From Symbiodinium natans (lineage: Eukaryota > Sar > Dinophyceae > Suessiales > Symbiodiniaceae): 64,000 bases of DNA. Below the pieces are notes generated by a model. That model was not told the origin of the DNA. It was given only the letters and a program-made list of their open reading frames with translations, and ran no database searches. Shown here piece by piece: positions 8,901 through 16,907 of the stretch. Both the position numbers and the translations under genes were made by a program. The first letter of the stretch is position 1, and each line of letters starts with the position of its first letter. The DNA lies in contig CAJNDS010002076.1 in NCBI GenBank assembly GCA_905221605.1, positions 468,463 through 532,462 on the forward strand, given 5' to 3'.

Positions 8901-11900
8901 CAATTGAAAGCAGCAGTCGAGCACCAGCTGGTCAGAGCAACGAGCCTCGTTACATTCTTCCACAACGACTTCCTGGTGCTCTTCCTGGGCCTGTCTGTGC
9001 GCGGAAAGGAGTGTGCGTCACCCTGAGAGGCATCTCCAGGTAGAGGTAGTCCACGAAGAGGAAAACGCAGATCTCGGAGTTCATCTCGAAGTCCGACAGA
9101 GCTCTTTGCAAATCCCCTTGTGGTGAAGCACGACAAAGTCCATCGCTCGCCTACCCAAGGCTGGGTTGCGTGTCGGACCTTCCCGTCAAAGGAATAGGGG
9201 TTCATACGAGTGTTCACGAGGTGCCCCTCAATCTCCTTTCCGTGAGGATCGCTTCGAAACACGGGACAAGAAGCATCTTCCTGCACGGGCTTCCCTTCAA
9301 CCCACAGTTCGCCGCCGGAAAAGGGTCCGAAGGTCACGGTCGTCACCAAGGTGTTAGCCAAGTTGTGGACGTCGGCATGGACCTGGGTAGCCGCGTTCCG
9401 GAAGAGCACGAAAGACGACCATGCCCCCCGGTGCCTTGTTCTCATGAAGGAGTTGATGTACTTGGTGGTCCACGGCAAAGCCCGACTTCCCCGAGAAATC
9501 CCAATGAAGCTCCCGTACGTGTACATGCCACCGAGGAAGATACCGTAGACTTCCTTGCCTCCACGGTTGGTGGCCTTGTCGGTCTTGGTGTAGCGCAGGG
9601 GGATCTTCTCGGCAAGCTGGAGAAGGTCGTCATACTCAAAGTGCTTGTTTCGGAGCTTCTCTTTGGCGAGGTCTTCACAGCGACTGCACCGGGCTCGGAG
9701 GGTTTCTCTCTTCTCCTCATCAATAGGACCAGGGGAAGACTCCATCACCTCGGGGGTCTCACGCACGCTGTCATCTTTGCTGCCTCCAAGGTTCATATCT
9801 CCAGCTTCAGCGACGTACACATACTCATGGAGGAAGTCGTCGCGGTCCTCAGCAAAGTCCTCTTCCCGAGGAACTGGGCTCTGACTTCCTGTGAACTGAA
9901 TGTCCTCACCCTCTTCACACTCGTGGAACTCGCCCTCGTCGTCATTCAGGTAGCACTCCTTCGCCCCATCCTTCACTGTCCCTCCCGTGGCATCAGTCCA
10001 TGGCCATCCCGAAGAATGGCAATCCTTTCCTCCAGGTGTTGCAGCTCGTCGGATATCTCCTCGGGCACGTCCTGGTCCATCCGGCTGGGAACCGAACTCG
10101 CCACTGATCCCGGTCCTCGTCGTCTCGGCGGCGTTCTTGTGGAAGGAGATGGGGGAGCCGCCTTCGATGTCGTCATCGTGGTGAGGTCGTTGGCGTAGGT
10201 CGTCACGAAGGCCCACGAGCTCCCGGCGGTCGAGTCCTCCACATACGGGGTCACTGCATTCGCCTCTGGATCGTGGTATCCCGGGGTCGCAGTGGGATTC
10301 CACCGGTGCATCTCGCTTTTCCACCAGTTGGCGTAGGCCACCAGCTCCTCGGATGGGCTGTCGTTCGTCTCCACCTCCTTCAGCGCCCAATTCCGGTAAC
10401 TCGGAGGGGTTTCCTTGTACATGAGCCCCTTGTATCTCCCGAAGGGCATGAGACTCTGGGGCCCCTCCCCACCCTGGCCCCGGAGAAGGCGCAGCAAAGC
10501 CCCTTTCGTCGGATAGGCTGGAATGAGGAGCCCAGCTTCCATCGCCCGCTCCTTCAGTTGCTCCAAGTTCAGGTTCTGCAGCCCGGCGAGGTCCGTCGAG
10601 GTTCCCTTGTTCCTGTCCTCTTGGATCGCAGAACGAAGCTCCACCACGCTCCACTTCTCGTGGACCAGGAGATTCCGGGCACGGGCCTCCGCCAGCAATT
10701 CTGCTTTCGTGAACTCGGTGATGGTCTTCGGGCGATTCACCATGGGCGAGGTGAGGAGGTCCTTGCGAGACGCCATGGGGGGTCGAAGGCAAAGTACGCG
10801 AGAATGAAGACATGTGCTTTCTGCGAGAGAAAACGCTCCGGCCGATCCATAACATTGGGAAAGCACTGTCATCTTGGGGAGTGTCCCATGTTCCATGCAC
10901 TGCGGGGAAAGCTCGATGGTTCTTGCAAGCCACTCCGAAGGTCGAACGTACCGATCCCAAGGTCCTGAGAAGAAGGTCCTTATGTTGAAGATTTTGGGTG
11001 GCCCAATGCAGCGGACTGAAAAATGATCTCCTAGGAATGACATGGACTCGGACCAGGTAATCGGCATCCTCAAGCCAGAAATCGTTCGTGATGTTGCTGT
11101 TAGACCACCATGCTGCAAAGGTTTCGGGGGAAAAATTCTCATCGAGGAGCATTCCCTTAGTGACAGCGTTGATCTTTTTGGGGTAGAACAAGGCGGTGAA
11201 GGACTTATCGCAAGAAGTACTCGGAGATAGGGAAGCAGTGTCGTCGTGGAGCCTGGAGGCCTCATCGGAATCCACCATCCAGCTAGTACTGAAAGTCCCG
11301 AAACACTTTGCAACCTCAGTGAAATCCTGACCCCCGCCACAAAGAAGTCCCCTTCCCCCACTCTCATCGGACATGTGGTCAATATATTGCTCCCCGTGCG
11401 AAAGGATCTGGAGCTCGTTATCCTCCCACTCAGCACTGCTGGCTCGGTGGGGCGGAACAGAGATGGGAAAGATGGGGAAAGCAGGGTGACCCGTATCTGT
11501 GTTGGTCAGCTGCATGTCCCGAACATCAAGAGCGCGAAAGGTGGCCCGGTTCTCACTGACGTCGATGACCATCCCCATCTTCGCCATGGCCCCTCTGGAG
11601 ATCAAGAGGGGGACCTCACCATTGACCACGGCGACCTTGAGAGCCAACTTGTGGGAACCCAGCCTGAACCCCACCAACACTCCATAGTTGGCCACGAAGA
11701 CCTTTGAGGCACCGAACTTGAAGGCTTCCTTGCACGGAAGGAAATGGGGCTCTCCTCCATTCTTACGGATCTCGGCGAGGCAGGCATCCATCCACCCAGC
11801 CCCAGCGACGGACCGGGCGCAGGCGGTGTCCGTGATGCCCACGAGCTGGTAGCCCGACTTGTCTGAGATGTCCCAAGTGACGTGGACCACATGGCAGGGA

Positions 11901-13438
11901 AAGTTGGTCTTGGCACCTTCCTTACCTCCTTGGCCTCCAGTTCCGCCAGTCGTAGCCGAGGTAGAAGACGGATTTCCACCGCCCGAAGAGCGATTCAAAG
12001 GGCACACACTGTCGAGATGCCAGTGCCCCCTGCGTTTACATCCTGAGCAAAAACTGCGGGCCTTTGCTGCCTGCAGCTTCTCGGCAGCAAGGCGTTTCAG
12101 GCTTTCTGCATCACTGCCCCGGAGCTTTGCCGTCTCCCTGTAGCGCTGTTTGGCCGTCTCATGGGTGAGGAAAGCCTGGTAAAGGTCATTTGCCACCTCC
12201 TCGGGGATCGGACTCTCTCCGCCGTCATCATCATCTCCAGCGAAGTCGCCAGCGTAGGAGCCTTCCTCAAAGTCGGCGACGTTCGCACCATAGGGCTTCT
12301 TGACGGGCCTTTCCTTCTTAGGATTCTTGCCTCCGCTTTCCCACGGTTTCCGCATACCCCTGTCGTGGACGATCGCCGCCTGCTGCAAGTCCTTGAGGGA
12401 GTACTTGTTGCCGACGGAGGCGAGAAGGTTGAGCTCCGCCTGCTCTTCCAGCCCCATCCTATCCACGAAGACCCAAGCCGCCGCCACATCTGGGAGCTGA
12501 CACCCAGCTTCCGAAAGCCTGGAGAAAGCCCGGTCGAAGTCCGCCATGTAGTCTCTCACCGACTGGTTCTGCTTGCGACGGAGCTTCCTGAAGAACTCCG
12601 AAAGGCTCCTCCCCACTTGGGTGACCTGGACATCCAGGTACCGATCTTGGATCCACGAGATCAGGTAATCGACCCCGTCATCGCTGCCCAGTCGGTTGAC
12701 ATCGAGTCGTTCTGAGTCCACCCAAGCACGGTCAGTGAGGTGTTGGTAGAGGGTAAGGCCTTGCTGGTCCTTGGACATCCTTGTCATTCTCCTCCATGCC
12801 GCAACTTGTCGTAAGTAGGACCTCGCTGAGGTCCCCAGATCATCTGAGCCAGTGTCCAGACCCGAAAAGGAAGGAACGATCATACGTTCCGAAGGTCCTC
12901 TAGAAGACTCGTGGCCCCCGTTCCCGCCAGAGAGCCGGCGAGCTTCTGTTGAAGGTCCCCAACCGACAGGTACTCCACGATCGTCGCCTGGTGGAGCTCG
13001 AGAATCGCCGCACGAGTCGCGTCTCGCCCACTGATCTGAGTGCGACCCTTTGGAGTCCCTTTCCTGAAAACCGCCATCCATGGAACCAACTGATCCGGTA
13101 GAGGCGGATCCTTGTCCTCCATCCTTCTTCTGCTCATCATAGCCATCGTAGTAGCCCGAACTCCAGCCACCACGACCCCACTTCCAATCAGCTGCCCCCC
13201 ACGAGCGGTTCCATTGACTGTCGAACCAATCATGGTCCCTCCAAGGCCCCCAAGAGGCCCCATCCGGCTGAACATCAGCCGCCTGCGAACGATCACCACG
13301 AGGTTGGGGGTTTGGTACATTGCCGGGAACATTCGCATCTCCGCCATGCCCTGGGCCTTGCGGAGAATCGTCACTAGGAGGCGGAACATCAGCCCACTCG
13401 GAGCGCGCATAAAAACTGGTCGGCACATCGAAAGCCAT
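5750..13438 (-). CDS. Copia gag-protease-integrase-RT polyprotein (2562-codon frame)
   Basis: Landmarks by residue: a gag-like helical domain at about 195-375; a zinc knuckle with C464, C467, H472 or H474 and C479; an aspartic protease motif DTA at D537; an oxygenase-like domain with H1354-x-D1356, H1423 and R1432; a degenerate methyltransferase-like domain at about 1520-1640; an integrase zinc site H1707-X4-H1712-X27-C1740-X2-C1743; the integrase core D1770, D1829, E1864; and the RT box HVDD at 2379-2382. The start ATG is 56 bases inside the 5' LTR, so the leader is very short. Between about 10776 and 9973 the conserved protein is read in another frame although this one stays open. The last ~50 codons after 5911 are out-of-frame sequence caused by the small duplication. 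Confidence 0.9.
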   Translation of the reverse strand: MAFDVPTSFYARSEWADVPPPSDDSPQGPGHGGDANVPGNVPNPQPRGDRSQAADVQPDGASWGPWRDHDWFDSQWNRSWGAADWKWGRGGWSSGYYDGYDEQKKDGGQGSASTGSVGSMDGGFQERDSKGSHSDQWARRDSCGDSRAPPGDDRGVPVGWGPSTEARRLSGGNGGHESSRGPSERMIVPSFSGLDTGSDDLGTSARSYLRQVAAWRRMTRMSKDQQGLTLYQHLTDRAWVDSERLDVNRLGSDDGVDYLISWIQDRYLDVQVTQVGRSLSEFFRKLRRKQNQSVRDYMADFDRAFSRLSEAGCQLPDVAAAWVFVDRMGLEEQAELNLLASVGNKYSLKDLQQAAIVHDRGMRKPWESGGKNPKKERPVKKPYGANVADFEEGSYAGDFAGDDDDGGESPIPEEVANDLYQAFLTHETAKQRYRETAKLRGSDAESLKRLAAEKLQAAKARSFCSGCKRRGHWHLDSVCPLNRSSGGGNPSSTSATTGGTGGQGGKEGAKTNFPCHVVHVTWDISDKSGYQLVGITDTACARSVAGAGWMDACLAEIRKNGGEPHFLPCKEAFKFGASKVFVANYGVLVGFRLGSHKLALKVAVVNGEVPLLISRGAMAKMGMVIDVSENRATFRALDVRDMQLTNTDTGHPAFPIFPISVPPHRASSAEWEDNELQILSHGEQYIDHMSDESGGRGLLCGGGQDFTEVAKCFGTFSTSWMVDSDEASRLHDDTASLSPSTSCDKSFTALFYPKKINAVTKGMLLDENFSPETFAAWWSNSNITNDFWLEDADYLVRVHVIPRRSFFSPLHWATQNLQHKDLLLRTLGSVRSTFGVACKNHRAFPAVHGTWDTPQDDSAFPMLWIGRSVFSRRKHMSSFSRTLPSTPHGVSQGPPHLAHGESPEDHHRVHESRIAGGGPCPESPGPREVERGGASFCDPRGQEQGNLDGPRRAAEPELGATEGAGDGSWAPHSSLSDERGFAAPSPGPGWGGAPESHALREIQGAHVQGNPSELPELGAEGGGDERQPIRGAGGLRQLVEKRDAPVESHCDPGIPRSRGECSDPVCGGLDRRELVGLRDDLRQRPHHDDDIEGGSPISFHKNAAETTRTGISGEFGSQPDGPGRARGDIRRAATPGGKDCHSSGWPWTDATGGTVKDGAKECYLNDDEGEFHECEEGEDIQFTGSQSPVPREEDFAEDRDDFLHEYVYVAEAGDMNLGGSKDDSVRETPEVMESSPGPIDEEKRETLRARCSRCEDLAKEKLRNKHFEYDDLLQLAEKIPLRYTKTDKATNRGGKEVYGIFLGGMYTYGSFIGISRGSRALPWTTKYINSFMRTRHRGAWSSFVLFRNAATQVHADVHNLANTLVTTVTFGPFSGGELWVEGKPVQEDASCPVFRSDPHGKEIEGHLVNTRMNPYSFDGKVRHATQPWVGERWTLSCFTTRGFAKSSVGLRDELRDLRFPLRGLPLPGDASQGDAHSFPRTDRPRKSTRKSLWKNVTRLVALTSWCSTAAFNWSTEFFPLSRGREAVSLFEIGGFSKTVEVGDMGFDTAEPLLTREDGTMNGSEVSGTIEYFKPAVVWVHGPAVSAFLPEIGGALQEAIELGKNVVFEAERGDPFWVQQDFVSFYYKFEGRYSTREDEPHVLRFNDYHHVPWENIDLPVKEFQSYMVEGQKTTVEEIDEVPRGAEAITFEGDHKLAPEVRSSLKRLHQNMGHPSNSDLARHLRLAGADPVVVEACKKIKCQVCQRNKRGGSAKPSSMPNLLEFNQVVAVDAFTVYDCHGDKLELLMAIDIGTGYAIAGELQGHSGEAMEGTFCQMWSNTFGAPGSMVLDLESGLQKGLARFSEWHGTFIRPIAGQAHWQQGSVERCIRTWKEVWSRLVDERSGTIDESGMLLTAVNSAMNTLRRDSGYSPSQAVWGRDPNLPEDLKDGPHDEHVEHILSRDRQRAREHSLRVSAKEVYFRCQNDARLRRALLQRSRVAGPEFQTGMHVFFYRKPKNNKNWEWHGPGVIIGREGPNFWVSFSGRCHLVAPEHLRMASGEELGAAFALRATQEDLQRLLEHDFADEEMYAGDDEGDEEPVLHPGDGREGASVSLGDGDRRRASEDPPPQVSKRHRTKGPPREDDRVRDVLMLKLPKTPRAKEKALEKELPWNMIPPEQHEGFRAAEMKQWEEHVEHGALEPLTVEQSREVWRTRSDRVLNSRFAYRDKLWSRRREQPDVGWKHKARLVISGHKDPDLLKGLPTHAPTISRLGIHLLLQILASNLENGWTGHAGDVTAAFLCGGELSRELYLRQPRTGLGHLHPEQLLRIRKPIFGLVDSPSAWWTKFHGTLKNMEIQRKGKTWRIVQCTLDQCIFMVQEVLPGETPGEEALSPPVGYLGVHVDDVLLIGQDDVCSMIKDELSKIFPIKEWESGSFDYVGSYIQIFEKYVKVGQSSYVGTRLFEVEIEKGVAEHEEASEVQKHDNMSLIGALSWLASQSRPDLQVGVSMSQQRQKEPTIADVKFTNQLANRARQSSPTSWQTVPCSSKMKGCCSTRSTSTGRCSCATMTLGGPTFRRTRRTRTIA
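5876..5941. repeat. 31-bp tandem duplication with 4-bp filler inside copia pol
   Basis: Positions 5876-5906 and 5911-5941 are identical 31-mers (beginning GGGCACGGTT) separated by TGTC, a period of 35 bases. The sequence after the second copy begins GACA, the reverse complement of the filler. Thirty-five is not a multiple of three, so the RT and RNase H frames are disconnected. Confidence 0.95.
8515..8890 (-). other. Degenerate C5-methyltransferase-like domain within the copia polyprotein
   Basis: Residues of about 1520-1640 show AVSLFEIGGFSKTVEVGD, then PAVVWVHGPAVSAFLPE, then LGKNVVFEAERGDPFW. These resemble motif I (cofactor loop), motif IV (normally a PC dipeptide) and motif VI (ENV) of cytosine-C5 methyltransferases, but the catalytic cysteine is replaced (GPA) and ENV reads FEAE. 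If the resemblance is real, the domain is catalytically dead and perhaps keeps a structural or binding role. Confidence 0.4.
9120..9600 (-). other. 2OG-Fe(II) oxygenase-like domain within the copia polyprotein
   Basis: The segment around residues 1280-1445 contains HADVHN (H1354-x-D1356), then GGELWVEG, then KVRHATQPWVGERW (H1423 and R1432). H-x-D, about 67 residues, H, then a basic residue 9-10 further on is the iron- and 2-oxoglutarate-binding pattern of prolyl-4-hydroxylase-type and related dioxygenases. The assignment is from motif spacing only. The substrate is unknown; base or protein hydroxylation are both possible. Confidence 0.6.
9973..10776 (-). CDS. Copia internal segment in the +1 frame, SAP-like and 'FGRYKG' modules
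   Basis: From an ATG at 10776 the overlapping frame reads MASRKDLLTSPMVNRP, then two helix-extended-helix repeats of SAP-like character (FTKAELLAEARARNLLVHEK and a similar one), then MPFGRYKGLMYKETPPSYRN, ending with an acidic helix before a stop at 9973. This reads as real protein and matches what I remember between protease and the oxygenase-like region in other dinoflagellate copia proteins. The main 2562-codon frame here is Pro/Gly/His/Arg-rich and looks like a shadow. A six-base C run (10782-10777 on the minus strand) sits exactly at the switch. Confidence 0.6.
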   Translation of the reverse strand: MASRKDLLTSPMVNRPKTITEFTKAELLAEARARNLLVHEKWSVVELRSAIQEDRNKGTSTDLAGLQNLNLEQLKERAMEAGLLIPAYPTKGALLRLLRGQGGEGPQSLMPFGRYKGLMYKETPPSYRNWALKEVETNDSPSEELVAYANWWKSEMHRWNPTATPGYHDPEANAVTPYVEDSTAGSSWAFVTTYANDLTTMTTSKAAPPSPSTRTPPRRRGPGSVASSVPSRMDQDVPEEISDELQHLEERIAILRDGHGLMPREGQ

Positions 13439-13470
13439 GGCACAGCAAGACTAAGTAGCGAAACCCTTGG

Positions 13471-13493
13471 AGCACTCAGTGCTCCGCTACCAA
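13471..13493 (-). promoter_or_regulatory. Primer-binding site and adjoining hairpin of the copia element
   Basis: Immediately inside the 5' LTR the minus strand reads T then TGGTAGCGGAGC (13492-13481). This resembles the 3' end complement of initiator or elongator methionine tRNA (TGGTAGCAGAG) with one change. The next bases form a perfect 6-bp inverted repeat, AGCACT-C-AGTGCT (13471-13483), overlapping the end of the binding site. Confidence 0.65.
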
Positions 13494-13652
13494 TCTAAAA
13501 CTAGAAGGAAGCAAACCCCTCCCCGGGGCGGGCCTCCAGAAGCTGGCGCCGAGACTTTTCTCGCAACGCTCGATCCACATACTCGTGTGCCTGCGAGAGG
13601 GCATACTGGGGGTCAAAAAGGGGGGAAGTTCCCGGAACCTTCAAGCTTTACA
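13494..13652 (-). repeat. 5' LTR of the copia element (159 bp)
   Basis: It is identical to 4985-5143. It should contain the promoter and R region of the element, but no TATA-like box is evident. The short length is typical of dinoflagellate copia LTRs as far as I know them. Confidence 0.95.
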
Positions 13653-13657
13653 GTTAG
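13653..13657. repeat. Target-site duplication of the copia element, right copy (GTTAG)
   Basis: GTTAG directly follows the 5' LTR and matches 4980-4984. Confidence 0.9.
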
Positions 13658-13876
13658 GGGCTCAGGGCTTGGGGTTTGCAAGGAGTCCAGTGTTTGGCAG
13701 TACGAGGCCCATGGAAGATCGTTCTGAACATGTGGGGCAGAGTTGCCCTTTATCTGGACAGGGGCTTAGGAGCTTATTCGGTTCAGGGTTTGAGGTCTTT
13801 AGGGCGGTTTGGATTCTTAAGGGTTCATGCTCGGCTATAGGGTGGTGACAGTAATAATGGCTCTGACATTGTTGCA

Positions 13877-13972
13877 GTGAAGTGGCGCATTCAGAACAGT
13901 CGCAGCACACGTCAGGCGAAGGCGGCTGCTCAGCGATTGCAGGCTGCTGTCAGTGACGCAGAGGCCAGAGGG
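13877..13972 (+). CDS. Candidate coiled-coil exon right of the copia element
   Basis: After TTGCAG the frame gives QAKAAAQRLQAAVSDAEARG near its end, an Ala/Gln/Glu helix like that at 4773. The open frame continues further, but a glycine run at about 14180 makes the downstream part unlikely to be coding. Identity unknown. Confidence 0.3.
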
Positions 13973-14427
13973 ATCGATGCCTTTACACGTCAAAGCAGCA
14001 AGGAAGGCACTTTTGCACGCCAGGAATATACTTTTGCTTTAGTAGAACAGGCAAGTGCTGCCTGCAATGTCTGCGTACGAATACCTCCTCATGCCTTTCA
14101 AGCTGCAAAAGAGGAGCGCTTGCGGGCCGCTGGGCCCTCCCCGGCTCTTCGGGGCGAGGAGCTGCGACGAGAGCTGAGGTGGGGGGGAGGTGGGGGGGGG
14201 GGTGATTCGAGCGAGAAAATTGCACCCTTAGCCGACATGATGGAAGCCGTTTTTCAGCAGGAACCGTGGGAGCACATCTCACTTGATCGTGTTGAAGGGT
14301 CAGGGCTTCCCTGTCTGGATGCGTGGTTCGAGTGATGTCACGACCTCGGTCCCCACCGAAGAGCAGCCCCACCACCTTGAACATCCTGAACAAGACGCAA
14401 ATGACACGATTGCTTGACATTCTACAG

Positions 14428-14476
14428 CCCCGGACCTCAGGGAGCTGGAGGCAGAGGCGGAGGCGCTCAGGGTGCA
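14428..14476 (+). CDS. Candidate coiled-coil mini-exon
   Basis: After CTACAG the frame reads PDLRELEAEAEALRVQ and then meets GA (a possible GA donor). Heptad-like Leu/Glu/Ala spacing. It is one of a series of similar + strand segments between 4.7 and 18.2 kb. Confidence 0.3.
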
Positions 14477-14479
14477 GGA

Positions 14480-15210
14480 CAGTCTGGTTATCGGGCTTGG
14501 GGTTGCAAGCTGAGTTTAAAGTTTAAGGAAGGCCGTCCGGGTTGTTCAGCATACCATGAAGCACAGAAGTTGCCAGAGAGGCCGGACCTTCCCACCTTCT
14601 GTTTAACATGTTTAATTACCCCACCAACCTCAACACTTTCAATGGAATCAAAACAAACTCGTAGGAAGTCTCCTGGAGCCTCCACCTTATGAAGGTACCA
14701 GCAAGCCAAGATCAACTCCGTCCCCCAGGACAACACGTCCGCGCTCCGGCTCTCGGCCTTACGCCAAGCGGTGCCGGCAGAAGATCTGCCGCGCCTTCGA
14801 GGCAGAAGGGGGAAAAGGGGGGGGGGGGGTGGTTGCTGTTCCTGCGAGGTGTCCCCGCCGAACCAGAGTCTAAAGGACGTGCCTGTGCATGCAATGCACA
14901 TTTTATATATGTATACACACATGCATATAATCGAGCTCATACATGCGATCAGATGTACAACTGCTACGGATAGAAGTTGTCAGCAGCATCCCTTTAGCTC
15001 CGACGGTTAGGCATCAGCCCATCAGCCCTCAACGATATTCCCTGGCTACGAAGTGCAAAAAGTTCTCCTAACATTCCAGAAGTTCCACCTTAATTACCGT
15101 AGCTCTGGAAGAATCCCTATAATTCCGGAAGACATCTGGAATAACCCCCCCCCCCCCCCCCCGCCAAAAAGCCCGAAGAGAGACCCCATAGGACCCACAC
15201 TGGCCTCCCC
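14480..15210. other. No gene seen; homopolymers and AT repeats
   Basis: Contains a G run at about 14816-14829, short TA/TG repeats near 14900-14930 and a C run at about 15147-15162. Open frames here are short and compositionally biased. Confidence 0.4.
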
Positions 15211-15216
15211 CAAAAG

Positions 15217-15284
15217 GCCAAGAGGAGGCGGTGCGCACGGAGGCCCAGGAGGCTGGAGCTTTGCTGGCGGAGCTCCGGGCCAAG
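15217..15284 (+). CDS. Candidate coiled-coil exon
   Basis: After CAAAAG|G the frame reads QEEAVRTEAQEAGALLAELR and AKA before a GC donor at 15285. Ala/Glu/Leu heptad character matches the other exons of the series. Confidence 0.35.
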
Positions 15285-15758
15285 GCGGGGATTCACAAAC
15301 CCCACGTCCTAAAACCCTGAAGCCTGATTTATCAAGTAATGAACCCTGAACCGGAAGATTGGTAATTCTAGGTGGGGGTTCATCGTCATGGGGTTTGTAT
15401 AGGGTTCTTCCGGCTAGGGTTGACAGGGCTTAGGATTACAGTGGCGGTCGGTCCGACCACTCGATGTCGGCATTATCGGTGGAGTCCTCCTTGAGACCCT
15501 TGGGAATTTCATTGCTTCACGGTTCTCCGAGGCTAGCTAAGTTGTGGAAATTCGGCCTCTGATAAGGCGATCTTGGTGGAACACACAAGCGACGTAGAAA
15601 CAGCGGGCTGAGACCATGCGGGTACGATAGATTGATTTCTGTCCGCCGCTTCGTCTGGGCTGCAGCAGCGACCTCTCAAAATCTGGCTGTAGTTTGCAAC
15701 AAGGAGGTCACCCAATGAGTTAGGGCATTAGATCCCTGAGGGGAAACAACCGACACCT

Positions 15759-16907
15759 GTGATTCCCTGCCTCATGCGTCCAAGATGCGACAGCGGTTTC
15801 TCGAGGCCGCGCTCGCGTTCGCGCGACCATTCATCCCGATTGGTGCATGTTTGGAAGACTTCAGGGGAAGAGGCAGCTGCCATACCCATGGACGAAGCAG
15901 GAAGAGATATTCGGGCTTTGAAGCAGCGTTTACAGAGATCGTGTGGCTTACCAAGATTCCGGCAAAGGCTTCTCAGCAATGGCATGATTTGGGACGACGA
16001 CGCCGTCATAGTTTCGCCGATGGATTTCGAGCTAGAGTTGATGCCTTATGCTGCTGCTTCTGACGAGCAGGTGAGGCAGTTCTTCATGGCAGTTGGGGGT
16101 GGTCTGGCAGTGGAGGTAGAAGAGATTCTCAAGCGTCCACAAGATCCAAATTTGACCAACAAGTCTGATACAGCTTTGCTGCGAGCGTCGCAGCATGGGC
16201 ATGGCAAAGTGGTGCAACTGCTGTTGGAGGCCAGCGCCGACATACACGCATACCCTTCACCTCCGCTACCGACGCCCGTGGAGGCTGCAGCTGAGAAAGG
16301 CCACGCCGATATTGTGCGCATCCTCTTGGAGGCTGGTGCCAACACGGAGCATAGCCGATGCACGAGGGGAGAGTACGGGCGAACACCACTTGGTCTTGCA
16401 TGTTGTGAAGGACACACCTCCGTCGTGAAGTTGTTGCTGGATGCTGGAGCCGATCGTCGTTGCACCGCTTCTTGGGCTGATGAACCTGCCATCGCAACGG
16501 CTGCTCGGTCTGGTCATGTTGAGGTTGTTCGTCTTCTGCTTGAGGCAGGCGACAGCCCAGATACGTGTATCGATGGTCCCTACTTGTGGACACCGATTGG
16601 TTTAGCAGCGCGCGAAGGTCACGCACAAGTTGTCCGTTTGTTGTTGGAAGCGCGAGCAGACATGGACAGGCGCTGTATAGAGAGCACCGCGCACGGCTTC
16701 GGACAAAAGCTGACGCCCATCGGCATCGCATCTCGCGGAGGCAACCCGGAAATCACGCACCTGCTGTTGAGGGCTGGAGCCAACCCAGATCCTAATCTGG
16801 AGTGCCTTCCTCTACATGAGTCCGATGATGATGATGATCCTTTTTCTGATTCTGAGGATTGTGGGGATACTGAGACTGGACAGAGCAGTGGTTCCGAGAC
16901 CATCTGA
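15759..16907 (+). CDS. Single-exon ubiquitin-like and ankyrin-repeat protein, 382 aa
   Basis: Residues of about 28-97 form a ubiquitin-like fold as seen in many dinoflagellate ankyrin proteins: LVHVWKTSGEEAAAIP, a RDIRALKQRL helix, CGLPRFRQRLL, then a PMDFELELM strand. About six ankyrin repeats follow (residues 135-355), each with the TPL..A...GH..VV.LLLEAGA pattern. A polar tail with a DDDDD run ends the protein. There are no introns, unlike the other host genes here, which suggests passage through a processed RNA. Such proteins bind partner proteins; no enzymatic domain is visible. The first ~27 residues are Arg/Ser-rich and a later start is possible. Confidence 0.85.
   Translation: MIPCLMRPRCDSGFSRPRSRSRDHSSRLVHVWKTSGEEAAAIPMDEAGRDIRALKQRLQRSCGLPRFRQRLLSNGMIWDDDAVIVSPMDFELELMPYAAASDEQVRQFFMAVGGGLAVEVEEILKRPQDPNLTNKSDTALLRASQHGHGKVVQLLLEASADIHAYPSPPLPTPVEAAAEKGHADIVRILLEAGANTEHSRCTRGEYGRTPLGLACCEGHTSVVKLLLDAGADRRCTASWADEPAIATAARSGHVEVVRLLLEAGDSPDTCIDGPYLWTPIGLAAREGHAQVVRLLLEARADMDRRCIESTAHGFGQKLTPIGIASRGGNPEITHLLLRAGANPDPNLECLPLHESDDDDDPFSDSEDCGDTETGQSSGSETI

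Larger units (their letters stand above)
4985..13652 (-). mobile_element. Complete Ty1/copia LTR retrotransposon, 8668 bp
   Basis: The element is bounded by two 159-bp direct repeats that show no difference on comparison by eye, and by a perfect GTTAG duplication. Between them, on the minus strand, lie a primer-binding site and a gag-protease-integrase-RT-RNase H polyprotein in Ty1/copia order (integrase before RT). Identical LTRs mean a recent insertion. The coding region nevertheless carries a 31-bp repeat that shifts the RNase H frame and a frame change around 10776, so this copy probably could not move on its own. It is antisense to flanking + strand exon-like sequences and looks intronic. 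Confidence 0.95.

Noticed and set aside
9170-10198. 342-codon + strand open frame across the copia element
   Set aside because: Antisense to the polyprotein; no recognisable motif.
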